A stretch of 64,000 bases of DNA. It comes from Mesorhizobium neociceri. Lineage in GTDB: Bacteria > Pseudomonadota > Alphaproteobacteria > Rhizobiales > Rhizobiaceae. A program made the position numbers and the translations under genes. The stretch is taken from assembly GCF_013520985.1 (NCBI RefSeq), contig NZ_JACDTY010000002.1:620001-684000 (forward strand), given 5' to 3'. Under the pieces are notes generated by a model that was not told the DNA's origin, searched no databases, and was given only the letters and a program-made list of their open reading frames with translations. Positions 36,800 to 45,652 of the stretch are shown here, piece by piece. The first letter of the stretch is position 1; each line of letters starts with the position of its first letter.

Positions 36800-37759
36800 A
36801 TGTCCTCACCCATCCTGAAACTAATTGCCCAGCGCATTGCGCTGGGCATCGTTCTCCTGTTGGCCGTTTCGGTCCTGATCTTCGCCGGCACCCAGATCCT
36901 GCCCGGCGATGTTGCACAAGCCATTCTCGGACAATCTGCGACGCCGGTATCGCTCGCCAATCTGCGCGAGCAGCTGGGTCTCAACGACCCGGCCTATCTC
37001 AGATATTTCCGCTGGCTCGGCGGCGTCGTGACCGGCGATCTCGGCACCGCGATGTCGAGCGGCCAGGATATTGCAACGTCGATCAGCGGACGGTTGTGGA
37101 ACACGCTGTTCCTCGCTTTCTGGGCGGCGGTCGTCGCCGTGCCGCTGGCGATCATCCTCGGCCTGATCGCGGTGCGTTATCGCAATGGCTGGGTCGACAA
37201 GCTGATCTCGGGGCTGGCGCTCGCCTCGACGTCGTTTCCCGAATTCTTCATCGGCTATGTGCTCGTCTATTTCTTCGCCGTGAAGTGGCAGATCTTTCCC
37301 GGCATCTCCACCGTCTATGAGGGGATGCCGTTCCTCGAACGCATGCAGGCGATCGCGTTGCCGGCGACGGCTCTGACGCTGGTGGTGCTTGCCCACATGA
37401 TGCGCATGACGCGCGCTGCGATCCTCAATGTCATGCAGTCGGCCTATGTCGAGACGGCGGAGCTGAAAGGCCTGTCGGCGTTCAATGTCATTCGCAGGCA
37501 TGCCTTTCCCAACGCCATCGCGCCGATCATCAACGTCGTCATGCTCAACCTCGCCTACCTGATCGTCGGCGTCGTGGTGGTCGAAGTGATCTTCGTCTAT
37601 CCGGGCATGGGGCAATATCTCGTCGACCACGTCACCAAGCGCGACGTGCCCGTCGTGCAGGCGGTCGGCCTGATCTTTGCCGCCGTCTACATCAGCCTGA
37701 ACATCATTGCGGACATTGCGGCAATCGTCGCCAATCCGCGTCTCAGACATCCGAAATAG
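36800..37759 (+). CDS. ABC transporter permease (DppB-like)
   Basis: A 319-residue inner-membrane permease with about six hydrophobic segments. It starts with the DppB-type helix IALGIVLLLAVSVLIFAGTQ and a long periplasmic loop. The ATPase-docking EAA loop is visible as YVETAELKGLSAFNVIRRHA. It follows the substrate-binding protein by 15 bases and the second permease follows after 9. Confidence 0.93.
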   Translation: MSSPILKLIAQRIALGIVLLLAVSVLIFAGTQILPGDVAQAILGQSATPVSLANLREQLGLNDPAYLRYFRWLGGVVTGDLGTAMSSGQDIATSISGRLWNTLFLAFWAAVVAVPLAIILGLIAVRYRNGWVDKLISGLALASTSFPEFFIGYVLVYFFAVKWQIFPGISTVYEGMPFLERMQAIALPATALTLVVLAHMMRMTRAAILNVMQSAYVETAELKGLSAFNVIRRHAFPNAIAPIINVVMLNLAYLIVGVVVVEVIFVYPGMGQYLVDHVTKRDVPVVQAVGLIFAAVYISLNIIADIAAIVANPRLRHPK

Positions 37760-37768
37760 GGGGCGGGT

Positions 37769-38593
37769 ATGCTCGATATCAAACGCATCCCGATCCCCGC
37801 GCTGATCGGCATCGTGCTGACGTCACTGTTCGTGCTGGCGGCGATCTTCGCGCCCTTCATCGCGCCACACGGCAATGGCGAAATCATCGGTGACGTCTGG
37901 GAACCGATGTCATCCGCACATTGGCTCGGCACCGACAATCTCGGCCGTGACCTGCTGTCGCGCATGATCTACGGCGCCCGCATCACGCTGTTCATCGCCG
38001 TGCTGGCCACCGCGCTGTCGTTCTCGCTCGGCGCCATACTCGGCTTTTCGGCGGCGGTTTTCGGCGGCTGGTACGACACGCTGCTGTCGCGGCTTGTCGA
38101 TCTCCTGATGTCGATCCCGACGCTGATCATGGGCCTCGTCGTGCTTTCGGTGCTGCCGACCAATCTGGTGACGCTGATCCTGGTGATGGGCATTCTCGAC
38201 TCGACCCGCGTCTATCGCCTGTCGCGAGCGGTGGCCGTCGACATCAACGTCATGGACTATGTCGAGGCCGCCAAATTGCGCGGCGAAGGCAGCGGCTGGA
38301 TCATCTTCCGCGAGATCCTGCCCAATGCCCTGTCGCCGCTGGTCTCCGAACTCGGCCTGCGCTTCATCTATGCCGTGCTGTTCCTGTCGACGCTGTCCTT
38401 CCTCGGCCTTGGCGTGCAGCCGCCGGATGCCGACTGGGGCGGCATGGTCAAGGAAAACAAGGATGGCATCGTCTTCGGTATTGGTGCTGCCCTCATTCCG
38501 GCAGCGGCGATCGCGATGCTGGCGATTTCGGTCAATCTGGTCGCCGACTGGGTGCTCAACCGCACGACAAGCCTGAAGGGAGGACGCGGGTGA
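37769..38593 (+). CDS. ABC transporter permease (DppC-like)
   Basis: A 274-residue second permease. It has the DppC hallmark HWLGTDNLGRDLLSRMIYGA after the first helix and an EAA loop YVEAAKLRGEGSGWIIFREI. About six membrane segments are present. The last A of its TGA is the first base of the next gene's ATG at 38593, implying coupled translation with the ATPase gene. Confidence 0.93.
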   Translation: MLDIKRIPIPALIGIVLTSLFVLAAIFAPFIAPHGNGEIIGDVWEPMSSAHWLGTDNLGRDLLSRMIYGARITLFIAVLATALSFSLGAILGFSAAVFGGWYDTLLSRLVDLLMSIPTLIMGLVVLSVLPTNLVTLILVMGILDSTRVYRLSRAVAVDINVMDYVEAAKLRGEGSGWIIFREILPNALSPLVSELGLRFIYAVLFLSTLSFLGLGVQPPDADWGGMVKENKDGIVFGIGAALIPAAAIAMLAISVNLVADWVLNRTTSLKGGRG

Positions 38594-40245
38594 TGGCTGA
38601 CCAGCAGAAGAAATCCGTGCTGCTCGACATCCGCAACCTGCGTATCGAGGCAACGGTGTACCCGCCCGGCGAGCCGCCGAAGAACATCGTGCTCGTCCAC
38701 GACGTGTCGCTGACGCTCGAAAAGGGCAAGGTGCTCGGCCTGATCGGCGAGTCCGGCGCCGGCAAGTCGACCATCGGCCTGTCGTCGATGGGCTATGGCC
38801 GCGGCGGCGTGCGCATCACCGGCGGCGAGGTCATCCTCAACGGCCGCGATATCCTCAAGGGCGGCAAGGAGGGTTTCCGCAAGCTGCGCGGCCGCGAGGT
38901 CTGCTATGTCGCGCAATCGGCGGCTGCCGCCTTCAACCCGGCGCACAAGCTTATGGACCAGGTGGTGGAAGCCACGCTGCTGCACGGCACGGCGACACGG
39001 GCCGAGGCCGAAAAACGCGCCGTCGCGCTGTTCAAGAAGCTCAGCCTGCCGAACCCCGAAACCATCGGCGAACGCTTCCCGCACCAGGTCTCCGGCGGCC
39101 AGCTGCAGCGGGTCATGACGGCGATGGCGCTGTGTTCCGAACCCGATCTGATCGTTTTCGACGAACCGACCACGGCGCTCGACGTGACGACGCAGATCGA
39201 CGTGCTGGCGGCGATCAAGGACGCCATCCGCGATACCCATGTGGCGGCGCTCTACATCACCCACGACCTTGCCGTCGTTGCCCAGGTGTCGGACGAGATC
39301 ATGGTGCTGCGCCATGGCCGGCTGGTCGAATGGGGCGGCACCCGCCAGATCATCAAGGAACCACGCCAGGAATACACCAATGCGCTGGTGTCGGTGCACG
39401 AGATCGAGCACCACGAGCAGAAGCCCGGCACGACCCCGTTCCTGTCGGTCAAGAACGTCACCGCCGCCTATGGCCGCAGCCATATCAAGGTGTTGAAGAA
39501 CGTCTCCGTCGACATCTATCCGGGCCAGACGCTGGCCGTGGTCGGCGAGTCCGGCTCCGGCAAGTCGACGCTGGCGCGCGCCATCACCGGGCTTTTGCCA
39601 CCCGAAGAGGGAACCGTCACCTTCGACGGGCGGCCGCTGGCCAACCGGCTTGCCGACCGGCCGAAGGAGGATCTGCGGCAGTTGCAGATGATCTACCAGA
39701 TGGCCGACGTGGCGATGAACCCGCGCCAGACGGTCGGCACCATCATCGGCCGGCCGCTCGAATTCTATTTCGGCATACGCGGCCGCGAACGTGACAAGCG
39801 CGTCGCCGAACTGCTCGACAAGATCGAGATGGGCAAGGGCTTTTCCGACCGCTACCCGGCCGAGCTCTCCGGCGGCCAGAAGCAGCGCGTCTGCATCGCC
39901 CGCTCGCTCGCTGCCAAGCCGAAGCTGATCATCTGCGACGAGGTGACCTCGGCGCTCGACCCGCTGGTGGCAAACGGCATCCTCAAACTGCTGCTCGAGC
40001 TGCAGAAGGAGGAAAACGTCGCCTATCTGTTCATCACCCATGACCTGGCGACCGTGAAGTCGATCGCCGATTCGATCGCGGTGATGTATCGCGGCGAGGT
40101 GGTGCGCTATGGCGCCAAGAGCAAGGTGCTGACACCGCCCTTCGACGCCTATACCGACCTGCTCCTGTCCTCCGTTCCGGAGATGGAGATCGGCTGGCTG
40201 GAGAAGGCGATCAAGGGACGGCGCATGGCGAGCGCGGGCAACTAG
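38593..40245 (+). CDS. ABC transporter ATP-binding protein, DppD-DppF fusion
   Basis: A 550-residue protein with two complete ATPase domains. The first has Walker A GESGAGKST, signature VSGGQLQRV and Walker B LIVFDEPTTALD. The second has Walker A GESGSGKST, signature LSGGQKQRV and Walker B LIICDEVTSALD, where the usual Glu-Pro is Glu-Val. One chain therefore supplies both nucleotide-binding domains of the importer. A GTG at 38590 is an alternative start. Confidence 0.94.
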   Translation: MADQQKKSVLLDIRNLRIEATVYPPGEPPKNIVLVHDVSLTLEKGKVLGLIGESGAGKSTIGLSSMGYGRGGVRITGGEVILNGRDILKGGKEGFRKLRGREVCYVAQSAAAAFNPAHKLMDQVVEATLLHGTATRAEAEKRAVALFKKLSLPNPETIGERFPHQVSGGQLQRVMTAMALCSEPDLIVFDEPTTALDVTTQIDVLAAIKDAIRDTHVAALYITHDLAVVAQVSDEIMVLRHGRLVEWGGTRQIIKEPRQEYTNALVSVHEIEHHEQKPGTTPFLSVKNVTAAYGRSHIKVLKNVSVDIYPGQTLAVVGESGSGKSTLARAITGLLPPEEGTVTFDGRPLANRLADRPKEDLRQLQMIYQMADVAMNPRQTVGTIIGRPLEFYFGIRGRERDKRVAELLDKIEMGKGFSDRYPAELSGGQKQRVCIARSLAAKPKLIICDEVTSALDPLVANGILKLLLELQKEENVAYLFITHDLATVKSIADSIAVMYRGEVVRYGAKSKVLTPPFDAYTDLLLSSVPEMEIGWLEKAIKGRRMASAGN

Positions 40246-40423
40246 CCCGGGGATAAACACTGCCGCCGTCATCCGGCTGCAATGCTGAACGAAAAAGATC
40301 GGCGCGAGCGGACACGGCTCGCGCGGCTGAACGCCTAGCATTCAGCTGACGCTAACAAACGCCGCGTGCCCGAAACGGCACACGGCGTCCTGATTTCAAA
40401 CTGCCAACTTCATAGAGCCGGCC

Positions 40424-41263
40424 ATGGCGCTCAAGACCAAGCTTCTCCTCATCGTCCTCGATGGCGTGCCCTACCGGAACTGGCGCCGGCTGATGGGCAA
40501 TCTCGAGGGCTGGGTGCAGTCGGGCGAGGCGCAGGTATGGAAGATGCGCTCGGTGCTGCCGTCGACCTCGGCCTGCTGCTATGCCTCGATCCACACCGGG
40601 GTTTCGCCGCAAGTGCACGGCATTCTCTCAAACGAGAACCGCTTCCTTGTCACACAACCGGATATCTTCTCCGAGGTCAGCAAGGCCGGCGGCAAGACCG
40701 GCGCGGTGACGCACTCCTACTGGTCGGAATTCTTCCGCTCCTATCCGTTCGACCTGGTCGAGGACATGGAGTTCGATGAGCCGGACGGGCCGATCACGCA
40801 TGGCCGCTTCCACACCATGACCGGCTACAATTTGCGCAACCAGATGACACCGAGCGATGTCGACCTGTTTGCGACGCTGACCATGCTGACCAGGCGCCAC
40901 GGCATCGATTACGGCATCCTGCACACCTGCACGCTGGATTCGATGGGCCACCGTTTCGGCCACGACTGCCACGAGATGGACCATGCCGTCTACGCGATGG
41001 ACGGCATGCTGGCCGCCTTCCTGCCAGTCTGGCGGCAAGCCGGCTATGAGGTGATCGTTACCGCAGATCACGGCCAGACCGACCGTGGCCATCATGGCGG
41101 CCACGACGACGAAATGCAGGATTTCGCACTGTATTATTTCGGGTCAGGCAAAGGGCCGGAGGCCGACACGCCGCTCGACCAGCTGCAGCTGGCCCCGACG
41201 GTGCTGAAGCGGCTGGGCGTGGCGGTGCCGGAGACGATGAAGGCGAAGCCGTTTTTGGATTGA
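40424..41263 (+). CDS. Alkaline phosphatase-superfamily protein (type I phosphodiesterase/nucleotide pyrophosphatase-like)
   Basis: A 279-residue metal-dependent hydrolase. Metal and nucleophile regions are the N-terminal LLLIVLDGVPYRNW, the loop LPSTSACCYASIHTGVSP, the HTCTLDSMGHRFGHDCHE block and the C-terminal VTADHGQTDRGHHGGHDDE. It has no signal peptide, so it probably acts in the cytosol on an imported phospho-compound. It lies about 180 bases after the ABC ATPase on the same strand and probably belongs to the same transport locus. Confidence 0.82.
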   Translation: MALKTKLLLIVLDGVPYRNWRRLMGNLEGWVQSGEAQVWKMRSVLPSTSACCYASIHTGVSPQVHGILSNENRFLVTQPDIFSEVSKAGGKTGAVTHSYWSEFFRSYPFDLVEDMEFDEPDGPITHGRFHTMTGYNLRNQMTPSDVDLFATLTMLTRRHGIDYGILHTCTLDSMGHRFGHDCHEMDHAVYAMDGMLAAFLPVWRQAGYEVIVTADHGQTDRGHHGGHDDEMQDFALYYFGSGKGPEADTPLDQLQLAPTVLKRLGVAVPETMKAKPFLD

Positions 41264-41282
41264 TGTGAGTGCAGAGCCCTTA

Positions 41283-41430
41283 CCTTCTCCCCTTGTGGGA
41301 GAAGGTGGCCTCGCGAAGCGAGGTCGGATGAGGGGTGTTTCAGGGAACGCCAACGCCTCATTTCGCTGGAACACCCCTCATCCGTCTCGGCGCTGCGCGC
41401 CGATCCACCTTCTCCCACAAGGGGAGAAGG
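41283..41430. repeat. RIME-like palindromic intergenic repeat, copy 2
   Basis: A 148-base near-copy of the element at 10363-10507. It has the same outer arms (CCTTCTCCCCTTGTGGGAGAAGG and inverse), the same inner hairpin CCTCGCGAAGCGAGG, and a variable 30-base centre. It lies between the phosphodiesterase and the sigma-factor gene. Strong folding may end transcription coming from the transporter locus. Confidence 0.87.
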
Positions 41431-41498
41431 GAAAAAGGCGCACCACTGGCAACACTCACCTTCTTCGGTTAGCTTCGCCAAAATTCCTTGGCGGAAGG

Positions 41499-42125
41499 AT
41501 GAACCTTTTTGGACCGATCGGCGACAGAGCAGACAGGAGCCAGGCGGCTCGACCGGCCATGACGGCAGCGACAGAGACTGATCGCGCGCTTGTCGACCGG
41601 GTCGCGAAGGGCGACCGTGCCGCTGTTCGGCTGCTGTTCATGCGTCATCACGCGCGGGTCTACCGCTTTGTGGTGCGCCAGACGGGATCGGAAATGATGG
41701 CCGACGATATCGCAAACGAGGTTTTTCTTGAGCTGTGGCGCCAGGCGCCCGGCTTCGAAGGGCGCTCGGAAGTCTCGACATGGCTGCTCGGCATCGCCCG
41801 CTTCAAGGCGCTGTCGATGCTGCGCAAAAAAAAGGAAGACTGGATCGACGACGACGATGCGGCGCAGGTTCCCGACAGCGCCGACACACCGGAAGTCGCC
41901 ACCATGAAGGAAGACAAAGGCGCCGCCTTGCGCCGCTTCGTCGATGCCTTGCCGGAAGAACACCGCTCAGTGATCGACCTTGCCTATTACCATGGACAGT
42001 CGGTGACAGAGATCGGCGAGGTGCTCAACATCCCGGTCGCCACCGTCAAGACCCGAATGTTCTACGCCCGCAAGAAACTCGGCGAAGCTCTCAAGGCCGC
42101 CGGTTACGACAGGGGGTGGCCATGA
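41499..42125 (+). CDS. ECF RNA polymerase sigma factor
   Basis: A 208-residue group IV sigma factor. Region 2 is visible as FMRHHARVYRFVVRQTGSE with DDIANEVFLELWRQAPGF. Region 4 is EEHRSVIDLAYYHGQSVTEI with IPVATVKTRMFYARKKLGEA. An internal Met at 41559 is an alternative start. Its stop overlaps the anti-sigma ATG (ATGA at 42122). The short upstream region probably holds an autoregulated promoter, but no ECF motif can be named confidently. Confidence 0.92.
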   Translation: MNLFGPIGDRADRSQAARPAMTAATETDRALVDRVAKGDRAAVRLLFMRHHARVYRFVVRQTGSEMMADDIANEVFLELWRQAPGFEGRSEVSTWLLGIARFKALSMLRKKKEDWIDDDDAAQVPDSADTPEVATMKEDKGAALRRFVDALPEEHRSVIDLAYYHGQSVTEIGEVLNIPVATVKTRMFYARKKLGEALKAAGYDRGWP

Positions 42126-42790
42126 GTGCCGCTGACAAGATGTCGCGCCGCGACGAAATGGAAACGCTGCTGCCGTTCTACCTGAACGGCTCGCTGGAGG
42201 GCTCCGACCTCGAAGCCGTCGAGGAATGGCTGGCCACCGATCCGGCCGCGATGGCCGCGCTTGGCGAGGCCGAGGCTGAATTCTCCGGCACGACTGCCGC
42301 CAACGAGGCGATCCGGCCGCCGGCCGATGCGCTCAGCCGCTTTGCCAAGGCGCTCGACGCCGAGGCCGGGCCGGTGCGCGCGCCGGCGGGCCGTTCCTGG
42401 CTGGCGCAGGCGCTCGGCCGTTTCACGGCGATGCCGGCCACCGTCGGCTGGGCGGCAGCCGCTGTCTTGCTGGCGCTGGTGGTGGTGCAGTCCTATGTGC
42501 ACACCGGCGGCAAGGGCAATGATTTCGAGATTGCCGGGGCCGAGGACGATCTGGCTAAACTGCCGTTCGCGCTGGTCAAGTTCAAGCCGGACGCGAAGAT
42601 GTCCGACATCGCCGTCTTCCTCGACCAGAACGGATTGAAGATCGCCGGTGGGCCGACCGCCTCGGGTGTCTTCCGCATTGCCATCCCGGCCAAGACCGGA
42701 GCAGACTACACCAAGCTCGTCGGCCTTATTGCCGCCCAGCCTTTCGCGGAGACTGTGATCGAGGGAAGGAAACCGGTTGATGGCGGCTAA
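42122..42790 (+). CDS. Membrane anti-sigma factor
   Basis: A 222-residue single-pass regulator. A cytosolic anti-sigma domain (MSRRDEMETLLPFYLNGSLE, without the zinc-finger Cys/His) is followed by a Pro/Ala linker and one membrane helix near residues 108-124 (WAAAAVLLALVVVQSYV). A periplasmic domain of about 85 residues follows (FALVKFKPDAKMSDIAVFLD and onward). This outer domain resembles the I9-like prodomain of the protease encoded next. The gene overlaps both neighbours, so sigma, anti-sigma and protease are made together. Confidence 0.85.
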   Translation: MSAADKMSRRDEMETLLPFYLNGSLEGSDLEAVEEWLATDPAAMAALGEAEAEFSGTTAANEAIRPPADALSRFAKALDAEAGPVRAPAGRSWLAQALGRFTAMPATVGWAAAAVLLALVVVQSYVHTGGKGNDFEIAGAEDDLAKLPFALVKFKPDAKMSDIAVFLDQNGLKIAGGPTASGVFRIAIPAKTGADYTKLVGLIAAQPFAETVIEGRKPVDGG

Positions 42791-44210
42791 GGCGGTCCTT
42801 CGATTTGCGGCATTCCTTGCGGCGGCGATGACAATCGCCGCCGTGCCCGCGTCCGCCCAGACCAACGACCCCAATACCGGCCGCACAAAAGTCGACTGCA
42901 CAGACGCGGCCGGTGCGGCGGCTGCCGACTGCCCCAAGGACGACAGTGGTGCAAATAGCGGAGCGGGCGGTGGCCAGGGCGCCGTTGTCCTTCCGGCCTT
43001 GATCGTCGATCTGTTTCCCAATCCGCCTGCATCGGCGGCGCCCGTGCCGACGCCACGGCCGTCAGCGCCGCCTGCCGATACGCAGGCCGGACCACCGGCC
43101 GGCGGGCCGATCGTTTCGCCGACCGATCTTGTCGCGACTGAACCGCGTCGCGCCGTCGCCGGCGATTTCGTGCCTGACGAGGTGCTGGTGACTGTCGATG
43201 GCGACGCCGGCGCCGTCCAGCAGATCGCCGCCTCCTTCGGCCTTGAAGTGCGCTCGCAGCGCCAGTCGCGGCTGCTCGGCACCACTTTGGTGCGCTTCGG
43301 CATTCCCGACGGCCGCCCGGTCGGCACCGTGCTGGCGCAACTGGCCGCCGACGGCCGCACCCAGCGCCGCGAGCCCAACCATCTCTATTCGCTGCAGCAG
43401 GCGGCCGGCATCGTCAATTATGCCTTCGAGCGCATCCAGCTCGACAACAAAAAGGCCAGCGGCGAAAACGTGCGCATCGCCGTCATCGACACCGGCATTG
43501 ACGACACCAATCCGGCGCTGGCCGGCGTCATTGCCGACCAGTTCGACGCCATGCCCAACGTGCCGATCGAAAAGCGCGACCACGGCACCTCGGTCGACGG
43601 GCTGATCGCCGGCGTCGGCGCGCTCGAAGGCATGGCGCCCGGCGCCCGGATCTATCACGCCCGCGCCTTCGAGGACGGCAGGTCGACCATGGACGTCATC
43701 CTGTCGGCGCTCGACTGGGCAGCGGACCAGAATGTCAGCATCATCAATATGAGCTTTGTCGGCCCCAAGAACGAGCTGCTCGCCACCGCCTGCCGCAATG
43801 CGCGCGGGCTGGGCATCATTCTGGTTGCGGCGGCCGGCAACAACGGGCCGAAGGCGCCATATGGTTACCCCGCCGCCTATGACGGCGTCATCGCGGTCAC
43901 GGCCACGGACGCCAAGGACGGGCTGATGCAGCAAGCCAATCGCGGCGCCTATGTCTTCATCTCCGCGCCCGGCGTCGAGATGGTGGCGCCAAGCGGCGCC
44001 GGCTCGGACGTGGTCACCGGCACCTCGTTTGCCGCCGCGATCGTCAGCGGCGCCATCGCCAACCTGATCCACGCCGCGCCCGAACGCTCGGCCGACGACA
44101 TCGGGAAGGCGCTGGCGGAGACGGCCAGGGATCTCGGCCCGAAAGGGCGCGACAATGATTTCGGCTATGGGCTGCTGGACACCAAGGCGGCGGAAGCTGC
44201 GAAGGAGTAG
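42780..44210 (+). CDS. Exported S8 (subtilisin-like) serine protease with prodomain
   Basis: A 476-residue protease. It has a signal peptide (FAAFLAAAMTIAAVPASAQ), then a Pro/Ala-rich linker at about residues 75-110. A prodomain follows (DEVLVTVDGDAGAVQQIAAS to QRREPNHLYS). The catalytic domain has the triad Asp237 (AVIDTGID), His268 (KRDHGTSVDG) and Ser416 (VTGTSFAAAIVSG), with the oxyanion Asn in VAAAGNNGPK. The ATG at 42780 lies inside the end of the anti-sigma gene; a TTG just before it is less likely. It may cleave or bind the anti-sigma outer domain. Confidence 0.9.
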   Translation: MAAKAVLRFAAFLAAAMTIAAVPASAQTNDPNTGRTKVDCTDAAGAAAADCPKDDSGANSGAGGGQGAVVLPALIVDLFPNPPASAAPVPTPRPSAPPADTQAGPPAGGPIVSPTDLVATEPRRAVAGDFVPDEVLVTVDGDAGAVQQIAASFGLEVRSQRQSRLLGTTLVRFGIPDGRPVGTVLAQLAADGRTQRREPNHLYSLQQAAGIVNYAFERIQLDNKKASGENVRIAVIDTGIDDTNPALAGVIADQFDAMPNVPIEKRDHGTSVDGLIAGVGALEGMAPGARIYHARAFEDGRSTMDVILSALDWAADQNVSIINMSFVGPKNELLATACRNARGLGIILVAAAGNNGPKAPYGYPAAYDGVIAVTATDAKDGLMQQANRGAYVFISAPGVEMVAPSGAGSDVVTGTSFAAAIVSGAIANLIHAAPERSADDIGKALAETARDLGPKGRDNDFGYGLLDTKAAEAAKE

Positions 44211-44220
44211 CCGCGCTGGC

Positions 44221-44715
44221 TCAAGTCTCGGTTTGCCGAGGACGTACCAGAAAATAGATTGCCACGATGTGCGTGATCATCAGCAGCGGTACATAGATGA
44301 CCGGGATCGCGTAGGTGCCGCCCAGCCACTCCGCGTGCGCGGGAAGGTCGACCTGTATGGCATGGTAATAGTCGACGACGATGTCGACAGTTCCCACGAG
44401 ATTGAAGGCGACGACGAACAGCCCGAAGAGCGGCCTTATTCTCAATGTGAGAAGCGCCAGCATGGCCAGCACGCCGGTAGCGAAGTCGCCGTATGCGGCG
44501 AACACGGCGAAGCCGGCGGGCAAGTTGGGACTTACGACACCCGGAAGGATGAAGACCAGCCCGAAGAAGCGGAAGCTGTGTAAAGTTGCAATGGCACGAT
44601 GCGCCGCGACCCGGTCCATCGACCTGAGCCACGGCAGAATGTACGCACTGAGGCAAAGCAGCCACGCGACATAGCCTAGAACGAGATGAATTTGGAACAG
44701 GACTTCCGTCGACAT
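44221..44715 (-). CDS. Four-helix membrane protein of unknown function
   Basis: A 164-residue inner-membrane protein with about five hydrophobic stretches (for example IHLVLGYVAWLLCLSAYILP, YGDFATGVLAMLALLTLRI and IYVPLLMITHIVAIYFLV). I do not recognise a named family. The ATG at 44715 has GGGAGG four bases upstream. A GTG at 44742 overlapping the methyltransferase stop (GTGA) is possible. It is in the same orientation and just downstream of the methyltransferase. Confidence 0.72.
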   Translation of the reverse strand: MSTEVLFQIHLVLGYVAWLLCLSAYILPWLRSMDRVAAHRAIATLHSFRFFGLVFILPGVVSPNLPAGFAVFAAYGDFATGVLAMLALLTLRIRPLFGLFVVAFNLVGTVDIVVDYYHAIQVDLPAHAEWLGGTYAIPVIYVPLLMITHIVAIYFLVRPRQTET

Positions 44716-44738
44716 TTGGCCTCCCATCAACAGTTGGT

Positions 44739-45557
44739 TCACACGGCCTCGAACACCGCGGTCAGGACGCCGAGCCGGCCTTGCATGAGATTTCGTCCCA
44801 GGTTGGTCGAAAGCTCAGCGAAGTCCGGCCCCATCACCACGCCGAGATTTGGTGAAGGCGGCGGCCCGGATGCGCGCAGTTGCGCGAACCAGGCCTTGGC
44901 GGTCTCGGTGTCATCTTGCCATGCCAGCACGCGGAAGCCGGCCGGTTCGATCGTCTCGCCCGTCGCTTCGGCTGTGAGGAGGAAGCTCGTCGCCGGCGTT
45001 CGCGCCCAAGGCAGCGGATAGTGCGGCTCACCAATGACCGAGACGACGTCGAAGGTGGCAAACCTGCCGCCAGGCTTCAGCACGCGCCGGATCTCGCTGT
45101 AGAGCCGCGCCCGGTCGGAAATGTTCATCGCCACATGCTGCAGCAGCACGACGTCGAAACGGCCATCATCGAATGGTAGCCCCAGCGCGCTGGCAATCTG
45201 AAATGACAGCTGCCCGCTCTGTCCCGTCCGCTCGGTCAGATAGCGCGCGGCATCCACGAAAGGCTCGCTGAGGTCGACGCCGGTAACCAAGCAGCCATGG
45301 GTCGCAGCCAGAAAGCGCGCCGGCCCGCCGACGCCCGAACCGACGTCCAGAACCGACATGCCGGCCGCGATCCCCGCCAATTGGGCAAGCTCGGCGGTGG
45401 CAGCAAGTCCACGGGTGTGAAACTGGTCGACGGCACCCAATTGCTGGGGCGTGAGAAGCTGATCCTCCGGGCCGAGGGCAGCCAGTACCGTCTTCAGCCG
45501 CTCGGTCAGGCCAGTCGCGCGATAATGGTCGCGCACGCCATCAAGTTCATCGGTCAT
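44739..45557 (-). CDS. Class I SAM-dependent methyltransferase
   Basis: A 272-residue Rossmann methyltransferase. SAM motif I is VLDVGSGVGGPARFLAATHG, motif II is VTGVDLSEPFVDAAR, and post-motifs are FDVVLLQHVAMNISDR and EIRRVLKPGGRFATFDVVS. It resembles sarcosine/dimethylglycine- or ubiquinone-type small-molecule methyltransferases. The ATG at 45557 follows AGGAGATATATTGCA. It is divergent from the LysR gene at 45653. Confidence 0.87.
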   Translation of the reverse strand: MTDELDGVRDHYRATGLTERLKTVLAALGPEDQLLTPQQLGAVDQFHTRGLAATAELAQLAGIAAGMSVLDVGSGVGGPARFLAATHGCLVTGVDLSEPFVDAARYLTERTGQSGQLSFQIASALGLPFDDGRFDVVLLQHVAMNISDRARLYSEIRRVLKPGGRFATFDVVSVIGEPHYPLPWARTPATSFLLTAEATGETIEPAGFRVLAWQDDTETAKAWFAQLRASGPPPSPNLGVVMGPDFAELSTNLGRNLMQGRLGVLTAVFEAV

Positions 45558-45652
45558 TGCAATATATCTCCTGGGCAAGATGTCTCCTAGCTTGCAGCTC
45601 TTACCTAAGCCCGCTTCCATAATTCGACCATCCGCTGTAATCAGAACAACCT

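Noticed and set aside
38368..40341. 657-codon minus-strand open frame opposite the ABC ATPase
   Set aside because: The plus strand holds two intact ATPase domains with all motifs; the antisense frame has only biased composition.
40352..40377. GCCGCGTGCC/GGCACACGGC hairpin as a terminator before the phosphodiesterase
   Set aside because: The stem has a mismatch and no T-run follows, so termination is not supported.
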